A stretch of DNA of 64,000 nucleotides, from assembly GCA_018873245.2 (NCBI GenBank), contig JAEMBT020000009.1, positions 18,193,337-18,257,336 on the forward strand, in the 5' to 3' direction. The stretch's first letter is position 1, and each line of letters starts with the position of its first letter. Source of the DNA: Archegozetes longisetosus (lineage: Eukaryota > Arthropoda > Arachnida > Sarcoptiformes > Trhypochthoniidae). The translations under genes and the position numbers were made by a program. The notes beneath the pieces are model-generated. The model did no database searches, had not been told where the DNA came from, and saw only the letters and a program-made list of their open reading frames with translations. Below are positions 38,240 to 51,602 of the stretch, piece by piece.

Positions 38240-40106
38240 ATATTTTAACTTTTTTCCTTATCTTCGTTAAAATATAAATCCATTCAATTATTTCTCACTA
38301 TTTCGATACTTCACCATTTGGGGAGATTTTTGATTAAAAATTTTCTTTTCAACAGTTAGCTCTAATAAATGCCTAACTTTCAGCATGCACATACTAGATA
38401 TCGACAATTGTTTCACACCAATTGGTCTCAGTCACAAAAATATTGATCATTTGCATAAGTTTGAATATTTGATAAGTTGTGTTAGGATGTAATATAAACA
38501 CGTCCCTCTTTTCAAATATCTTAAGGGAAATCAATAATAAAAATATTCTGATAGCACAAACTATACATGATTCATCGTTTAATGCAAACAGATATGATGC
38601 ATATCAACTTTTATCCACCGTTATGACAATTATTTCAAATTAGAAATATTAGGATATTATTTATAAGATAAGCAAATATGTTTTCAATCGATTGTTGTAA
38701 ACGATTTGTTTGAAAATACATTTGAAAATACATTTGAAGTTATATTTGATTTATTATAAGAGCTCTAATTTAGGAAAAAAATATTCATTATAATAATAAA
38801 TGAAGTTAAGCTGAAAAAAGTTAGATAGTTAAAGTAGAATTGAGCAGATATATTTACAATACCCATCACACTAGAGATAAATGCCCTCCTTTTCAGACTT
38901 ACGTAATTGCGTTCATACAAAACACACTAATGGACTCGTCCCACAACTACACTCTTCTATTCTCTTCTCCTTTTTTTCCCTCAAACCCAATGCACGGTCT
39001 ACTATCGGCTTCAGTCTCTGTTCAAACTGGTTGTGATGCGTTGCGATACAGATACGATACAGTTCGGACCAATTGAAGAGATAGGAATAGAAATGAAATT
39101 AGATTGTTTTTATACTTGATTTGTTAAAAAGAAAATATAAAGTACTGTGGACTTACTGTACGTTTTTATGTCTAATATTTGAATCTTACGTTTGAATCTT
39201 ATTTGAATCTTACTTAAATTGGATAACACTCTTAAATATAACTTTTTATATTGCGTGTTCAAGTCTATCAATACATTATTTGAAGTGTGTTTTTATGATT
39301 CTTAATAACAATTCTTATTTTGTTGGCTCAAATCATATGTTGTTAATAAATATGATGTCTTCATTAATAATAATTTGATGTTTTTATATTTACTTTCAGA
39401 TTGTGTGCTACTTTAATTACTAAGTGCGAACGACTTTCAACTACAACTTTGGTAAAGTTTTAATTATAGCAAAAATTGTATCATCTACTTAATTGACTCT
39501 AAAAAGTTTGGTACAATTTCTATCATTCAATTGTTCGATTCGGAACTGTTCCTCGACTTTTCACATCATTATTGGACTTATGTTTGATAAAATAATAAAA
39601 GAAAATCAAGAAAAAAACTTAATAACTATAATTGATTGTGAGCTATTAGGACCAAATTGTTTTTAGTGTTGAACGCAACTGAATCGTCATAACTTAGTTC
39701 TGAAAAATCTACTTATCATAACTCTTACTTTCATTGAAAAGTAGTTCATGTTAACTGAATTTTTGGTGAAAATCTAACAGTGTTTTTATTATTATGAAGA
39801 CACTTTCTCTTTAATACCATTGAGTTGATTGGCCAGAATTGACAGGTATGTTAACGTTAACATCAAAATAGTGTTTAAAGTGATAGAAGAAAAGAAAAAA
39901 AGTTAGTGGAAAAGCCTATTATTAAATATTTAAAGTGTGGCTGTGTATACAAAATGGCTTGTCAGAAGAGTAGTACTGTAGAGATAGATAAATGTGATTG
40001 GGACTTATCCACATATAACCTATAAAAAGATGATTTTAGGCAGCAGTCAAATCTAATCGCGACATGACTGATGCTCTCCTACTGCTCTGAGATGCCTTTA
40101 TTATTA
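38240..40106. other. AT-rich non-coding stretch
   Basis: Only short direct repeats (near 38706-38741 and 39180-39220) and a doubtful 84-codon open stretch at 38825-39076 without ATG near its start. Confidence 0.45.
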
Positions 40107-40238
40107 TTACTGCTTTTGAATTAATTCATTGCCGCGAGACCCGAGTCTACGTCCACTGACAACTCCTATTATGAGGCCTCTGTTCAATGCAATTCTTTTC
40201 CTTTTATCTATACTTATAGCTTTACGTACTTTTTCTAT
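40107..40238 (-). other. Short helix-turn-helix-like open stretch
   Basis: 43 codons open on the minus strand. The segment DKRKRIALNRGL, followed eight residues on by RRLGSRGNEL, loosely follows the order seen in Tc1/mariner-type DNA-binding domains (basic helix, GL turn, RRLG). No catalytic DDE domain or terminal inverted repeats are visible nearby. The plus strand is open for 51 codons over 40125-40280 and is an equally possible reading. Confidence 0.15.
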
Positions 40239-40277
40239 TCAGGAATGATTATTTCTATTTTGCTGCTTTTTTCAACT

Positions 40278-40292
40278 TAGGTTAGGTTAGAT
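40278..40292. repeat. Telomere-like word
   Basis: TAGGTTAGGTTAGAT. The identical 15-mer recurs at 48561-48575, and its reverse complement at 55902-55916. Confidence 0.6.
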
Positions 40293-41143
40293 ATAAACTT
40301 ATTAGATACAAATGTTTAAAGTTATAGCATCAAAACTAAGAAATCATTTAATCAAGTTGACGTCTCGATGATGAAACAACCAAATGTTTTTACTTGCAAA
40401 AATAGAGGATTTGTAGCAATTCCAACCTAATAATTAAGTTTTCAAACAAGTTGAAAATGATACACTGTATGAAAAGAGTATATTAGAATATTTTGATAAG
40501 TTTAATATTAAAACCGATAATAGACTGTTAGAAAAACATAATAACTGACATTTACAATTGAGATTCAAAGCAATAGTAATTATTATATTCAACTGACAGA
40601 CAGTTTGCTTCTATTCTTCACGCAATGTAAAAAGTTTACGATAAAGAATGTTGTTGCACGCTTTCTGATTGCTATAATTACAAATTGTGTAGTCAATAGA
40701 GAGCTGATTTTCGATTCTATTTCCATCTACAACCAATGGATAGTAATATTTGTCTTCTGATTATATAAGCGGAAAATTGTCATTAAGCTATCCAATACGA
40801 AATTACCATTTGGCCAACAGCTCTTAGGCTTTTTCTCCACCCTTAACATTTGACTTGGGTATATCTTCTCCCATTTGTGATATCTCTAATCAGAATCTGA
40901 TAAAGTAAAGAGAAGAAATGAGTGGCTTTGTGTCTCATTGATAGCAAAGATGGCGGAAAATGCTGGCGCTTATCGAAAGTAATACCATTGTTTGGCTGCC
41001 AATGAGGCCTTTTAAATGCAATACCAATCTCTTTATATATCTTTCCTTCAGTTTTGCCTCAAATTTTCGGAAATTGAGCTTAGGATCAGTCGATGCGTTA
41101 CTCGTAGCTTGAATTTGATATCAGCCCCTCAATAATACATTTG

Positions 41144-41162
41144 ATCAACTTTCAAAGTTGAT
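41144..41162. repeat. Near-perfect palindrome
   Basis: ATCAACTTT and AAAGTTGAT are exact reverse complements around a single C. It could be a dimeric regulator site, but nothing else supports this. Confidence 0.5.
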
Positions 41163-43154
41163 TCAAATATTGATATCTCAATCTTCAATTGGTGTTTGAG
41201 ATGTCGAGATGTTTAGATATTGAGATGTTGATGGCAAATATTCAAAGACTGCTCGAACTTGTGGCTTAGTAGTTGTAAATTATAACAAAATATTTCAATG
41301 CTTAGACTCAAACCAGAAAATTCAGTGTTATTTTTTGGATTGAAAACTTGAAGGCTATGTTATTGTTATGATTGAAAATTTGTTTTAAAGATCTTAGTAT
41401 TTAGTATTGATGTGTATTAGCGAAAGATTAGCTACGAAAAGAAAATTTGGTTGACTGAGTTAGATGAAACTACGATTTCTTGAAGTCTCCAGCAGAACGA
41501 AAATGATTCGAAATTTTCATTTCGATTCATTGACTTTGGCAATACTTGACATTTTACTCTCCTTTTTCATGCAACCGAATCGTTACTGTATTTCCTTCTA
41601 ATTCCCAGTTTGAGAGATAAGATTTGGCTCCTATTTAATGCAATCTATACTGTCATCAATTGCATTCAATTGCAAAAGTCATTTAGTGTCCTAACTTTTA
41701 ATTCGTTTTTATAAGCCCTTATTGTCTAATGCCAAACTCTTTCAGATTAATTGATCAGAGATTGCATTACAAAACACAATTTGCACAATATATCTGTATT
41801 TTGGTATAAAGTCAAACTATTCCTCCAACTATTGATCTATCAACAAAATCTATCTAGGTTTTCGTGTTTGCTCAAAACTATGAATTTTTGTAAAGATACC
41901 CTTCATATCTTAATGTGTTCTCAACAAAAATGGTGAGTAAATAACTTCAAATAAGGAAATGGTTAGAATACTTTCTAAGTTATTCTTACATATTTAGGAG
42001 AATGGACGTTTATTATTATTGCTATTGATAATAATAAGTTGCATCAAATGACCGGTTTTCTAATCTTCTAATTTATTCTTAAGTTGTTTTATAACTTACC
42101 AGAAATTCTAAAGGAATCAAAATGGTTTTGATCGTTGAGTTTTACGATTTAGTTCAGAATAAATTCAATGAAAATGTTTGTTTTTATCTCATATCATTAT
42201 CCGGTCGCTGACATTGAACTTGATTTTGGATTTTAGCCTAAATCTTATTGAATTTTTTCTTAGCTATTATTGTTTTGTTGGTTGATCTGCAAGTTTGATG
42301 CTTGTCTTCCTGTCTCAATGTAAGTTAGAACTCCTCCTCGTAATTAACATTTAAAGTGGTAATGAAAAATCCAAGCTTTCATTTTTTTTCTTATCAATTC
42401 TATGCCTTTGATAAAACTAATGACCTCAACAACTTGTGTCATGTAATGCAACTTTTTGGTTCATTCCATTCACCAATTTGACTAAACTATTGAATGTTTT
42501 TTCCGCTAATTACAAATTGTAAACTCTATTAGGCTCTGAGTGAATACATGTTTTTATGAGGCTTTAGTTAATCACATACATTGCAAATCATATGAAAGAA
42601 ATGATGCATTCATTGCTAATATAACAAGTAGAATTTCATTTAAATTAAGATTGCATTCTTGTTTGTATTTCAAATGTTTGCTACTCAGCCACTATTACCT
42701 CGCAACCTTTTATCAACAAATATAGTGACCTGGCTCTCTAAAGTTTCATCTAATCAATTGTTTGACTTTTGTTTATGAGAATAATTGCTAAAAGGATCGA
42801 CGTTTTCACATATTTATGATAATTAAGCGTCAGTTTTGAAACATGCAAAATAAGAATCGCCATAATTTTTGACTTCCAGAAAAGTTATATACATAGCAAA
42901 TAAAGTTGACATTTATACTTATTAATAATAATTTGATTGCAACGTATATATAAATCATAAAGACTTTATTAGTTTAGAAACTCAATTAATAGTTGTGAGA
43001 AGTACTGGCATATAATCTCAAATGTCTCTAACTGTCACTTTTTCATTCTCAATATTTATATCATTATATTTTATTCTTTGTCAGTCCAGCTCATTATTTT
43101 CAATGTGGTGTTAGATAGCGAAAAGCGGAACTTCTACAAAAAGAATAATTTATG

Positions 43155-43213
43155 GTAGAATATTCAGTGGGATATTCAGTAGAATATTCAGTACAATATT
43201 CAGTTGAATTTCA
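43155..43213. repeat. Tandem 12-bp repeat
   Basis: About five degenerate copies of GTAGAATATTCA. Confidence 0.75.
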
Positions 43214-44531
43214 AGGAAAAAGGTTCATTATGTAATAAAACTATATGCAGAATAGTTATTTTAAAAAAACGTCAACTTCAGTCAAGAGAGTCAGATAAAA
43301 GTATCCCAATTTGCTTCCAGATGTGACATAACTGTAGTCTTTCACATTTGCTGATGCGTTTCACAGATAGTCAAATATAACTTATATATGAACCCTTATA
43401 ATAGCGCTCTATTCCATGCATATATTCCAATGCATTAAATGTTTAAATTGGGCAACAGATGCGGGCACTAAACTAGAAGTGCTCGTCAATGTTTCTCACT
43501 CATATGTGTGTCTATTGCTTGTCACAATGACTCGTACGTCAAAATAAGGGCTCAGTCCTGAAGTTATTGTCATGGACTATATCATGAATTTGTTTATGGT
43601 TTTTATTTCTAGTCAGAAGTAACTAATTTACTCTTTTCTGTACTAACTAATGTTAATTATTAGATTTAATTAATGTTAATTAGTCGATATCTAACTACTG
43701 TACGATTATGAAAATTCAAATGCATTTCAGTTGTTTATTATCAGCTTATCGCGTCGTTCACTACTACTCGAAAAATGATCAAATATATGTAAGATTAATG
43801 CAGCAGTTTTTGACTATAAGCTAAGTTGAAAAAAGTCCATTAATAAGAATAAGATTTCTGATTTTTTCTCAAGCATATCATCGCTCCTGTTTAGTGGTAT
43901 CTTATTATCTGTTATTCAAATGCAAACTTAATATGCATCACATTAATGCCAGAATGGCTTAAATTCTGATACTAATAAGAGGAAAAGTTTAGTTCCACTA
44001 TAAGTAATTTAAGGCAAAACTGACGTGACACTCACTATGCATACTAACTAGTTATGAAATTGAGAGGATGTGAGCAAATTATTTTCGTAGACCTAATAGG
44101 GACAATATCTGTTTGAAACCTTCTGATATTATAGTTTGACGTTAGTTTTAGTCTTATGTTGTTGATTCGGTATTATTTCACTTGAAATTTAATGCTTTTG
44201 ACTAGAGAAGTGTGCAAATAAGTGGTGTCGTTCCGCTGTATGACTTTCAAAAAAAGAAATAATATCTAAATTACCATTGTCTATATCAACTCATATTAAA
44301 TAATATATTCATATCATTATCATAAATAGTGTGTTGAATGAATTGATTTTTAGCTTTAGAGAGCAAATCTTTAAAGAAATATATATCTAATCGTGTTGGG
44401 AATAATCAATTATTTTCTAATATTAATTTACTTTTTATTTATTACTAAATGAGATGAGTTTTTCTTTTAAATTATTAATAAATAGATGAGTTTAATCCCC
44501 TGATCACGATGACTGTCAGAAAAATGAAACT

Positions 44532-44607
44532 GTATCCAAACGAAAATCTCAAAATTATCTTCTATTTGGCATTTTGTATCCAAACCAAAATCTCAAAGTT
44601 ATCTTCA
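44532..44607. repeat. 44-bp period duplication
   Basis: GTATCCAAAC-AAAATCTCAAA and the following TTATCTTC occur twice, 44 bp apart, with two substitutions. Confidence 0.75.
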
Positions 44608-46036
44608 TCTGACACCATCACCTCATCATAGGCTATAAATCATAAATATGAAATCTATTACTGAAAATTTTTAGTCTAATTAATGTGTAAAAACTCTTGA
44701 TTTGAAAAAGTTTCAGTTATATTAAGATTGGTATCGATATAATAGTTTGAATAGTTTGAAGTCGATTAAATGAAATTGACTTAAAGTCAATTAAATCAAA
44801 TTGATTTCTGTAAAGTGGGAGTTGAAAAAGACTCTTCAAAAAAATAGATAGTTTCATATATATGTGAAGATAAGGCATTTCTTCAGCCATTTTTCTTATG
44901 CGTAAAGAATTAAGCTTTGAGTCTTTAGCAGAGATTTGCCTAAAAGCGTTTCATTTCTCATACTTGTCACTGATAGCATTGATTAATGACATCTTTTCCA
45001 GTCATTCCAATCAAATTATAAAAATGTAATTTTAGATTCAACTCATAAATACTCTTCTTCTCAGTTCTATTAGTAGTTATCGAATGCTTTGCTCACTCGA
45101 TCATTGGTCAGCGACTAGTTTTTCCACAATATTGCCAGCTATCAAATCATTAAATTTGTAAGTTTTGATTTTATTTTAGCTTTTAAGTGAAGATAAGACT
45201 TGAATTACGATTAAGTTTAAGTGATTTCACCCTTTAATGCGATCATTTGGAGCTTTACGATAAAACAAAAATAACACAAACTTTTCACCACTTGTTTAAA
45301 AACTCATATGTTGGCTCATATATTGGCTCATATATTGTTTTAATAGCATAAATGTATGCCAAGTATTTTCCCACACACACAGCCAGGCACGAACACATCT
45401 TGTTGACCCATTAGTTCCTAAACGTCTCATCGTGCCTATGAAACTTTGGAGGTTTTCATCTTTTATTATCAAACTTTTCAACAAAATTCTTATCTTTTAT
45501 GTTATTTTAGCAAAACCAATCAAATTTTTGCTCAATTCGAATAGTCATAAATTTGATTCATTAATGTCTTATAAAATGAGAAGAACTCCAAAAACGTACG
45601 TAAAGTTAATGTGAAATGAATACGAAATGGTTTTGATATACTAAATAGAAAACTTATATTCCAAGAACACTTTGAAGCCCTTCGACCTCTAACTTCTCTA
45701 ACTTTTACTTTTATTTAAAGCGATTTGACCGATAATTTCATATGACAAGCGTTAACAGGTTTGTATTGATGAGTACAGGTTTGGCACAAAGTTTCTCCCC
45801 CTCTCGAGTTATAAAACAGACGAAAATATTGATATACCGATTGATGAATAAGCAGAGAAAATAGCTTATAATTAATGTGTCGAAAAACATCAGTTTGAAA
45901 AATCAGTGGTTAAATTGTTCGGAATCACTTGTTAGAGTCGAGTTCAATTCTATCTCAAACCCAATTGAAGACCCAATTCGTCCCCTCCTCTCAAAGAGGC
46001 GGACGACTTATCTCAGTTCTATTCTTAAGGTATGGC

Positions 46037-46246
46037 TTAAGTCCTGCTGCCCGCATAGTATTGTATTTTTAATATTTTTCTCTTCTTACGAGCTATTATT
46101 TCATATTTATTACACGCTCAGATGATTGACAAATTCCTCATCGCTCCCAGCAATGATAGACACCAATACCATCCCTTTTGAAGTGTTGCATAAAAGAGAA
46201 AATCAGATCCCAACAAGTTGTCATTCAAATGAGTCCTTTTCCTTAT
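46037..46246 (-). pseudogene. Coding-like patch with one internal stop
   Basis: The minus-strand frame 46246-46037 is interrupted only by TGA at 46120-46118. Before it, 42 residues (KRTHLNDNLLGSDFLFYATL, QKGWYWCLSLLGAMRNL); after it, a basic stretch (KYEIIARKKRKILKIQYY). It has an acceptor-like TAG at its 5' edge and GC content above the flanks. The plus strand also carries an open frame here (45877-46125). Unassigned. Confidence 0.2.
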
Positions 46247-48232
46247 CTATGATAATCTGCTTATAAACTTATTTAACATAAGTTTTTCAAGTAGGTAAAG
46301 ATATATTTTCAAAGCATTTATTGTATTGATTGAGAAAATGAAATTCAAGCTGTGATATTCGGGGTGCAAAATATGGGTATTTTTGAATTTTAATGCCCAA
46401 CAATGAGGTAAATAACAGTGAAATTTTTGGTGGTATAAGTCCCTCACACTGTTCCCGCTTTTATATTCAATTCACTTTTGAGCTAAGCTTTTGCAGTATT
46501 TATTCTCGAGTAATTCTTCCTGTTTTATGAAATCCATACCAAATCTGTGAGTAAGTTTTGAAAATTTCAGCCTAAACCTTGTCCCCGCTTGACGTTTTTC
46601 TAGCGAATCTCTAACAAACAAAATATTTAAGATCTATCTTTGATAAATACTTCTCAGCAGAGTATTAAGGCAGTTTTGCTTTAATCATAAGAAATCATAT
46701 TCCGAAAATTCAGATATGACTGGCTCTAACATTTTTCATCCATAAACAAGTTATTAAGTTATGAATTAATTCATTTTATTGAGTAGAACATTACTCAAAA
46801 AACCTAAATCATAGAGTAAAATAACTGAATAACAAACATGAAAGTCAGTACTACTAGCAAAGTATAACTATAATCAGAAGTGAATTAGAAGTGATTTATA
46901 AAAACTTATAGAAGAGCTAATACTAAAAAAAGTAAATTTGTTTATTTATACAACTAAGCAATCGGTTGCCATATCATCAATTATGTTATGAAACACGATT
47001 CTAGTGAATATTCTTACTGAAGGCATCGTCATTGACTTTGCATTTGGTAGCACATATTACATATCTAACGCCCATTCTATATTGTATTATATTCTTTTAA
47101 TCAAAATATTCACTTCCAGTAGTTGTTATTTTTCTTATGTGTGTTGACCTCACACGATGTGCTTCTGATTGCGTTTAGATATTTTAAATAATATTTTTTA
47201 GTATATTGACTAAATATACAACCATATGAAGGCCAAATAGCACTATGACTCATACCTTCTGTTGCCATATCATAGTCTTAATGAATGTTCTTACTAGTTA
47301 ACTTAAACCAATAATTGGGTATAATCAAAAAGTTATAATTGCTTTACATATTTGTGCTGTCCCTCTTTACAACAATTCAACAAAATATTTCAAATTTTTC
47401 AATGCAATTAAAAATTAATTTGATTCAAATTCCTAATTATTCCCTGCTTCTGTAGAATGTGCAAAATATTGTTCAATGATTAAGAAACATACCAAACACC
47501 AAAACAGATTCAAAACAGATTCAAATTGACAGAAATCACTTTTTTCAATTGATTTTTGTAGTCTAAAACGAAAAATAGTTATGTAAAACTTGTTTTGTTA
47601 TAATGATAGAGCTGTTGTAATGAGTGACGTATCAAATAGTTTCTTATATAACAACTATATCGCTGTGACACTGAGAATAAGTATTTAATAAAAAGACAAA
47701 ATTAGAAAAATGTCTTTAATAATAGCATAGAAATAGCATAAAATGGAAACATAGTATCTGTTTCTATGCCTCTAAGGAGAATTAGATATAATTAACTATA
47801 TGTTGCATCTGGTCTTAATTGCATTTGCAGACTAGAATGCAAGCATCGAAATCGGAATCCAAGCATCAAAATCGATTTGACAACCCTTTACTTAATTTGC
47901 ATTTGTCATAGTTGAGCACAAACTCAAACTTATCATTTAAAAGATAGTTCTACTGATTAAATCTGATTCTTAAATCACTCTTAGCATTAATTACAATGAA
48001 AATATACAAATACCTATTATTTGTCACGATTAATAACTCTTAGGGTTCAATTCGAAAAGAGTTTCACTTGAAATAAATGTTTTAATTGTCTGAAAAATAT
48101 TTTGTTATTATCATAACCATCTCAGTGTGATTAGGCATTCAATGGTATATAATTTTGTTGAAATTTATGTTTCAATCCTAAATAAAAATTCGTATAATTT
48201 CAAAACTATTTATGACTTTAGCGAACATTTGA

Positions 48233-48355
48233 AAGCCATTTATTATATTTCACCTGAAATATGATTTGCGTCGACCCCTTTTTCAGTATAGAGTACCATA
48301 CGAAGGATATTTTAGGTTTATCGTCAACTTGGCTTTTATTCAACTCCTAAATTAA
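48233..48355 (+). other. 40-codon coding-like stretch
   Basis: Open from after TGA to TAA, with protein-like content (LKYDLRRPLFQYRVPYEGYF followed by a hydrophobic end). No ATG and no family. It may be a fragment of a decayed membrane protein. Confidence 0.15.
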
Positions 48356-48560
48356 TCGATTATTTCCTCTACATCTGCCCATTGACTAATGTAAAAGAAA
48401 ATGGTCTGGAGTCTCTGTTCTTCATTTTAGAACTGTTTGCCTTTTTCTGCTTTTTTTCGTTGTCATTAATAAAATGTTGAGTAAGTTAATGATCGGAATA
48501 ATGATTGTAAGCATTGCAGTCATCTCTACACGTCAATCGTATTAAATACATATTGAACGC

Positions 48561-48575
48561 TAGGTTAGGTTAGAT
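48561..48575. repeat. Telomere-like word
   Basis: TAGGTTAGGTTAGAT, identical to 40278-40292. Confidence 0.6.
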
Positions 48576-48743
48576 ATGCGTCTCACTCAATTGTCTACTG
48601 TAATAATTAAAAATACCTCAAATATTAACTCTATATTGCTGTATGTTTTTTAGCTATTAGTCAGTCTGATGTCTGTATGCTTTGCGTTGCTAATGCAAAA
48701 TATAAATTACTCTAAGAAAAATAATAACATATAATATATGGCA

Positions 48744-48746
<3 letters not shown>

Positions 48747-48786
<40 letters not shown>

Positions 48787-48794
48787 ACTCACTC
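48747..48794. repeat. (TC)n(TCAC)n microsatellite
   Basis: About 18 TC units followed by about three TCAC units. Confidence 0.9.
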
Positions 48795-49285
48795 ATCACA
48801 AGTGATATATGAAACTATTGCTTAGTTGAGTTGGATTGTTTATTCTCATAGTTTCTATTGTTTGAATTTGGTTTTGAATGCGATTATTGTTGAGTTGACA
48901 ATCATTTATCATTTGAATGTTTTATTGCTTTTAGTGTTTTGTTTGAAAAGTAATTTGTCTATTGATTTAATGGCATTAAAAATTAATAGATTTTCTTCAT
49001 ATAGATGTCTATATGCAGTATAAATGTTCACTAATTTATGAATTTTGATAAAAATAAAGCTTAATTTATAGTGATCTTACTCATTTTACTGATTGATTGA
49101 TTTAGCATAAAAACTTTCTACTTTCGATTGTAATAAAAACTTATTCCAAATGACTATTAGTTTTAGAGGTATATTTTCAAGTTAGAAACACCATTAAATT
49201 ATTGAGTGATAATTATGAAAAATTTATTGTGTGAAATAGAGCATCGATTATAAATACGAAACCATTTGCTATTAATTATGACAAA

Positions 49286-49385
49286 CGTATATATATATGA
49301 ACGTATTATATATATGAACGTATTATATATATATAGTATTATATATATATAGAGACGTATTATATATAAACGTATTATACATATA
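49286..49385. repeat. AT-rich tandem array, about 19-bp unit
   Basis: About five units built on GAACGTATTATATATAT. It generates an isoleucine/tyrosine-rich minus-strand frame (49199-49420) that is an artefact. Confidence 0.8.
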
Positions 49386-50637
49386 ATGATGTATTCATAT
49401 ATTTGAAACTTTTGTTTCACTCCTCATATCTCATTTGTTTTGATATGCCACTGTCATACGTATTGTCGTCGTGTAACTCATTAATAATGTTTTTTACTGT
49501 CATGTATTGTATGTCCTCCCAAATGGTCACTATAGATAATGTCCCGAATGTGTCGTACGGTTACACCCATTTTTGTATAAATACTATTTCTACCGGCACT
49601 AAATGTAACTTTTATTAAGTTTACATTTAATAGTATAGTATTTGATTAATACGTCCGCTTTTCGGTAACTCACACAATCAACTCTTTATATGATAAAATA
49701 TCCACTACAATAAAACTCTTAGATTTGTCACAATAACTATATTTCATTTTGATATTTTGAGAAAGCATCTAATAAAACATTCAAATGAGTTCGTTCAAAG
49801 CATATATGTATAGTTAGAGAGCATCTTATAGTCAAACAAATTTGATACTAACACATTTTTGCTAACACTTTCAAACGAGTGAAGTGCAAGTTTGAAGTGC
49901 AAGTTATCACTTAATATTATTAATGTATTGCTTGCCACAATATAAATGCAATTATTCTTCATTTTTGGCGTTAACTCTTCCTGTTGTTACACATCTTTTC
50001 AATCGAAAATAGTAAACTTAAATGCATTTTTGACATAATAAAACATTTTAATAAAATAAATTATAAGAATCTAACTTATTTGACGCATTCAACTACAAGT
50101 CTCTGGCACTGCTAACAAATGCGTGATTAATGAAAGATAAGTTAAAAATGGTATGAAGTGGGCGACTATATGATCAAATTTATTATATGTTATTATTTAT
50201 TATTGAAAAAGTGATTGCACTTCTAAAACAAGGAAATGGTCTTTTGTAGCTATTCATAAATTGACTTTTTGTGATAGCTGGTTTAATATGCTTTTCAAAC
50301 TAGCTAACCAATTAAACACTTCTAGATTGACTGAAAATCTGGATTTTCTCTTCATGTTTCAAACATTCTGCTTCATTTGTATGGCTTTCATATTCTTCAT
50401 TATGTTTTCAGTTTGGTTAAAGAAAATTCATTGCTAAGTAATCAAATTTAGTGAAAAAAACTATATAAATTGATGTGTTAGTAATTTAGATTAATTAACC
50501 AGTTAAATTGAGATAAGAGACGCCCTATTGAGTAAACAATTGATTTATAAATCGCAACTTTATTTAATAAGACTAATACACAACAAAAGGTTATCGTAGA
50601 CGTGCTCTTTTGCGCATTGCTTACAATCGTTTCCTAA

Positions 50638-50982
50638 CATTTCAGTTTCTGTTTCTCTCTCTCTTTTGTCCGTTTCTACTCCCAAATGATATTGTTTGAG
50701 AAAATGTTCGACCTGATGGCCTTCTTATGTAAGGATTTCTTAAAGATCTCTTTTATCTCAAACCAGAGAAGAGAAAGAGAAATAAAAGAAAAATGCTCTC
50801 ATGCCAAACGTGACGGCATTCATGGCATCAATGAAGATCTTAAGCATTCTTAAGTAAAAGGATTTCCTCTTTGCGCCACCTTTTCTCCAATCTCTCACTT
50901 CTAGATGTAAGTCATAAAAATCGCAAATCCTTTTCACTGTATTTTCTTTATATGTCTCTCTCTGTCTCCCTCTCTCGCTCTC
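50638..50982. other. GC-richer patch open on both strands
   Basis: Plus strand: open 50638-50853 with ATG at 50686 (55 aa, FDLMAFLCKDFLKISF; IKEKCSHAKRDGIHGINED) after an acceptor-like CAG. Minus strand: open 50982-50758 (74 codons, KRICDFYDLHLEVRDWRKGG; LRMLKIFIDAMNAVTFGMR) starting inside a GA-rich tract. Both are protein-like; only one could be real. A homology search is the only way to decide. Confidence 0.22.
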
Positions 50983-51000
50983 TCACTCTGTCTCTGCGGT
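50957..51000. repeat. Imperfect CT-rich microsatellite
   Basis: CT units interrupted by G and C at several positions. Confidence 0.7.
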
Positions 51001-51550
51001 TATCTCTTATACGTAAGTATTTTCTTCGATTTATTTCCATCACCTAAAATGATTTACAGCTATATATATATAAACAATGGGGACATTAGTATTTTTTCAG
51101 CTTAAAGTCAGTTCTTGTTCACTATTCTGCTTCAAACTATTCTGTTTTTATGGTGTTTAGTGTTTCTTACAGTATGTATATTTGCGAGTCTGTTGCCACT
51201 CGGGGTCAACATTTTGAACAATGTTATTTCTACAACACTTTTATGACTGATTCTTCAAAATGACTCTTTGTACGCATTAATGTTTTCTATTGTAATGATC
51301 TACAATTAGGGACTAACTAGTGGTTTGTTATTGACAAAGAGTTTCAACAAAAATTGAGAGGAAAAAAGTGCCGCAAAACTATATATCTTTAGAACGCAAT
51401 CGTATCTCGTGTGATCCCACGTCCACCCAAACAAACTGTGATTGAGATTATTGACTAACGTGTGGCCTCTTAATTGAATTGAAATTTGCAATTTTAGTCT
51501 TGTTTTTTTTCTCAAACTTAGATCGGTTTATTGCTATTCGAGTCTGGGTT

Positions 51551-51602
51551 TGATAGCAATAACTATTTGATAACTATTTGATAACTATTTGATAGCTGTT
51601 TA
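51551..51602. repeat. Tandem 11-bp repeat
   Basis: About four copies of TAACTATTTGA. Confidence 0.75.

Larger units (their letters stand above)
40281..46036. other. Gene-poor AT-rich stretch
   Basis: It contains a palindrome (41144-41162), a 187-nt segment with good splice-like ends but no open frame (41746-41932), and two small tandem duplications. Frames at 42540-42725, 45432-45614 and 45877-46125 are hydrophobic or ambiguous and are not called. Confidence 0.45.
46247..50637. other. Gene-poor AT-rich stretch
   Basis: One coding-like patch (48233-48355) and simple repeats are listed separately; nothing else is supported. Confidence 0.45.

Noticed and set aside
49199-49420. 73-codon Ile/Tyr-rich frame
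   Set aside because: Made by the AT-rich tandem array.
51306-51527. Minus-strand frame of 73 codons without ATG
   Set aside because: Some protein-like segments but no start, no splice context I trust and no family.
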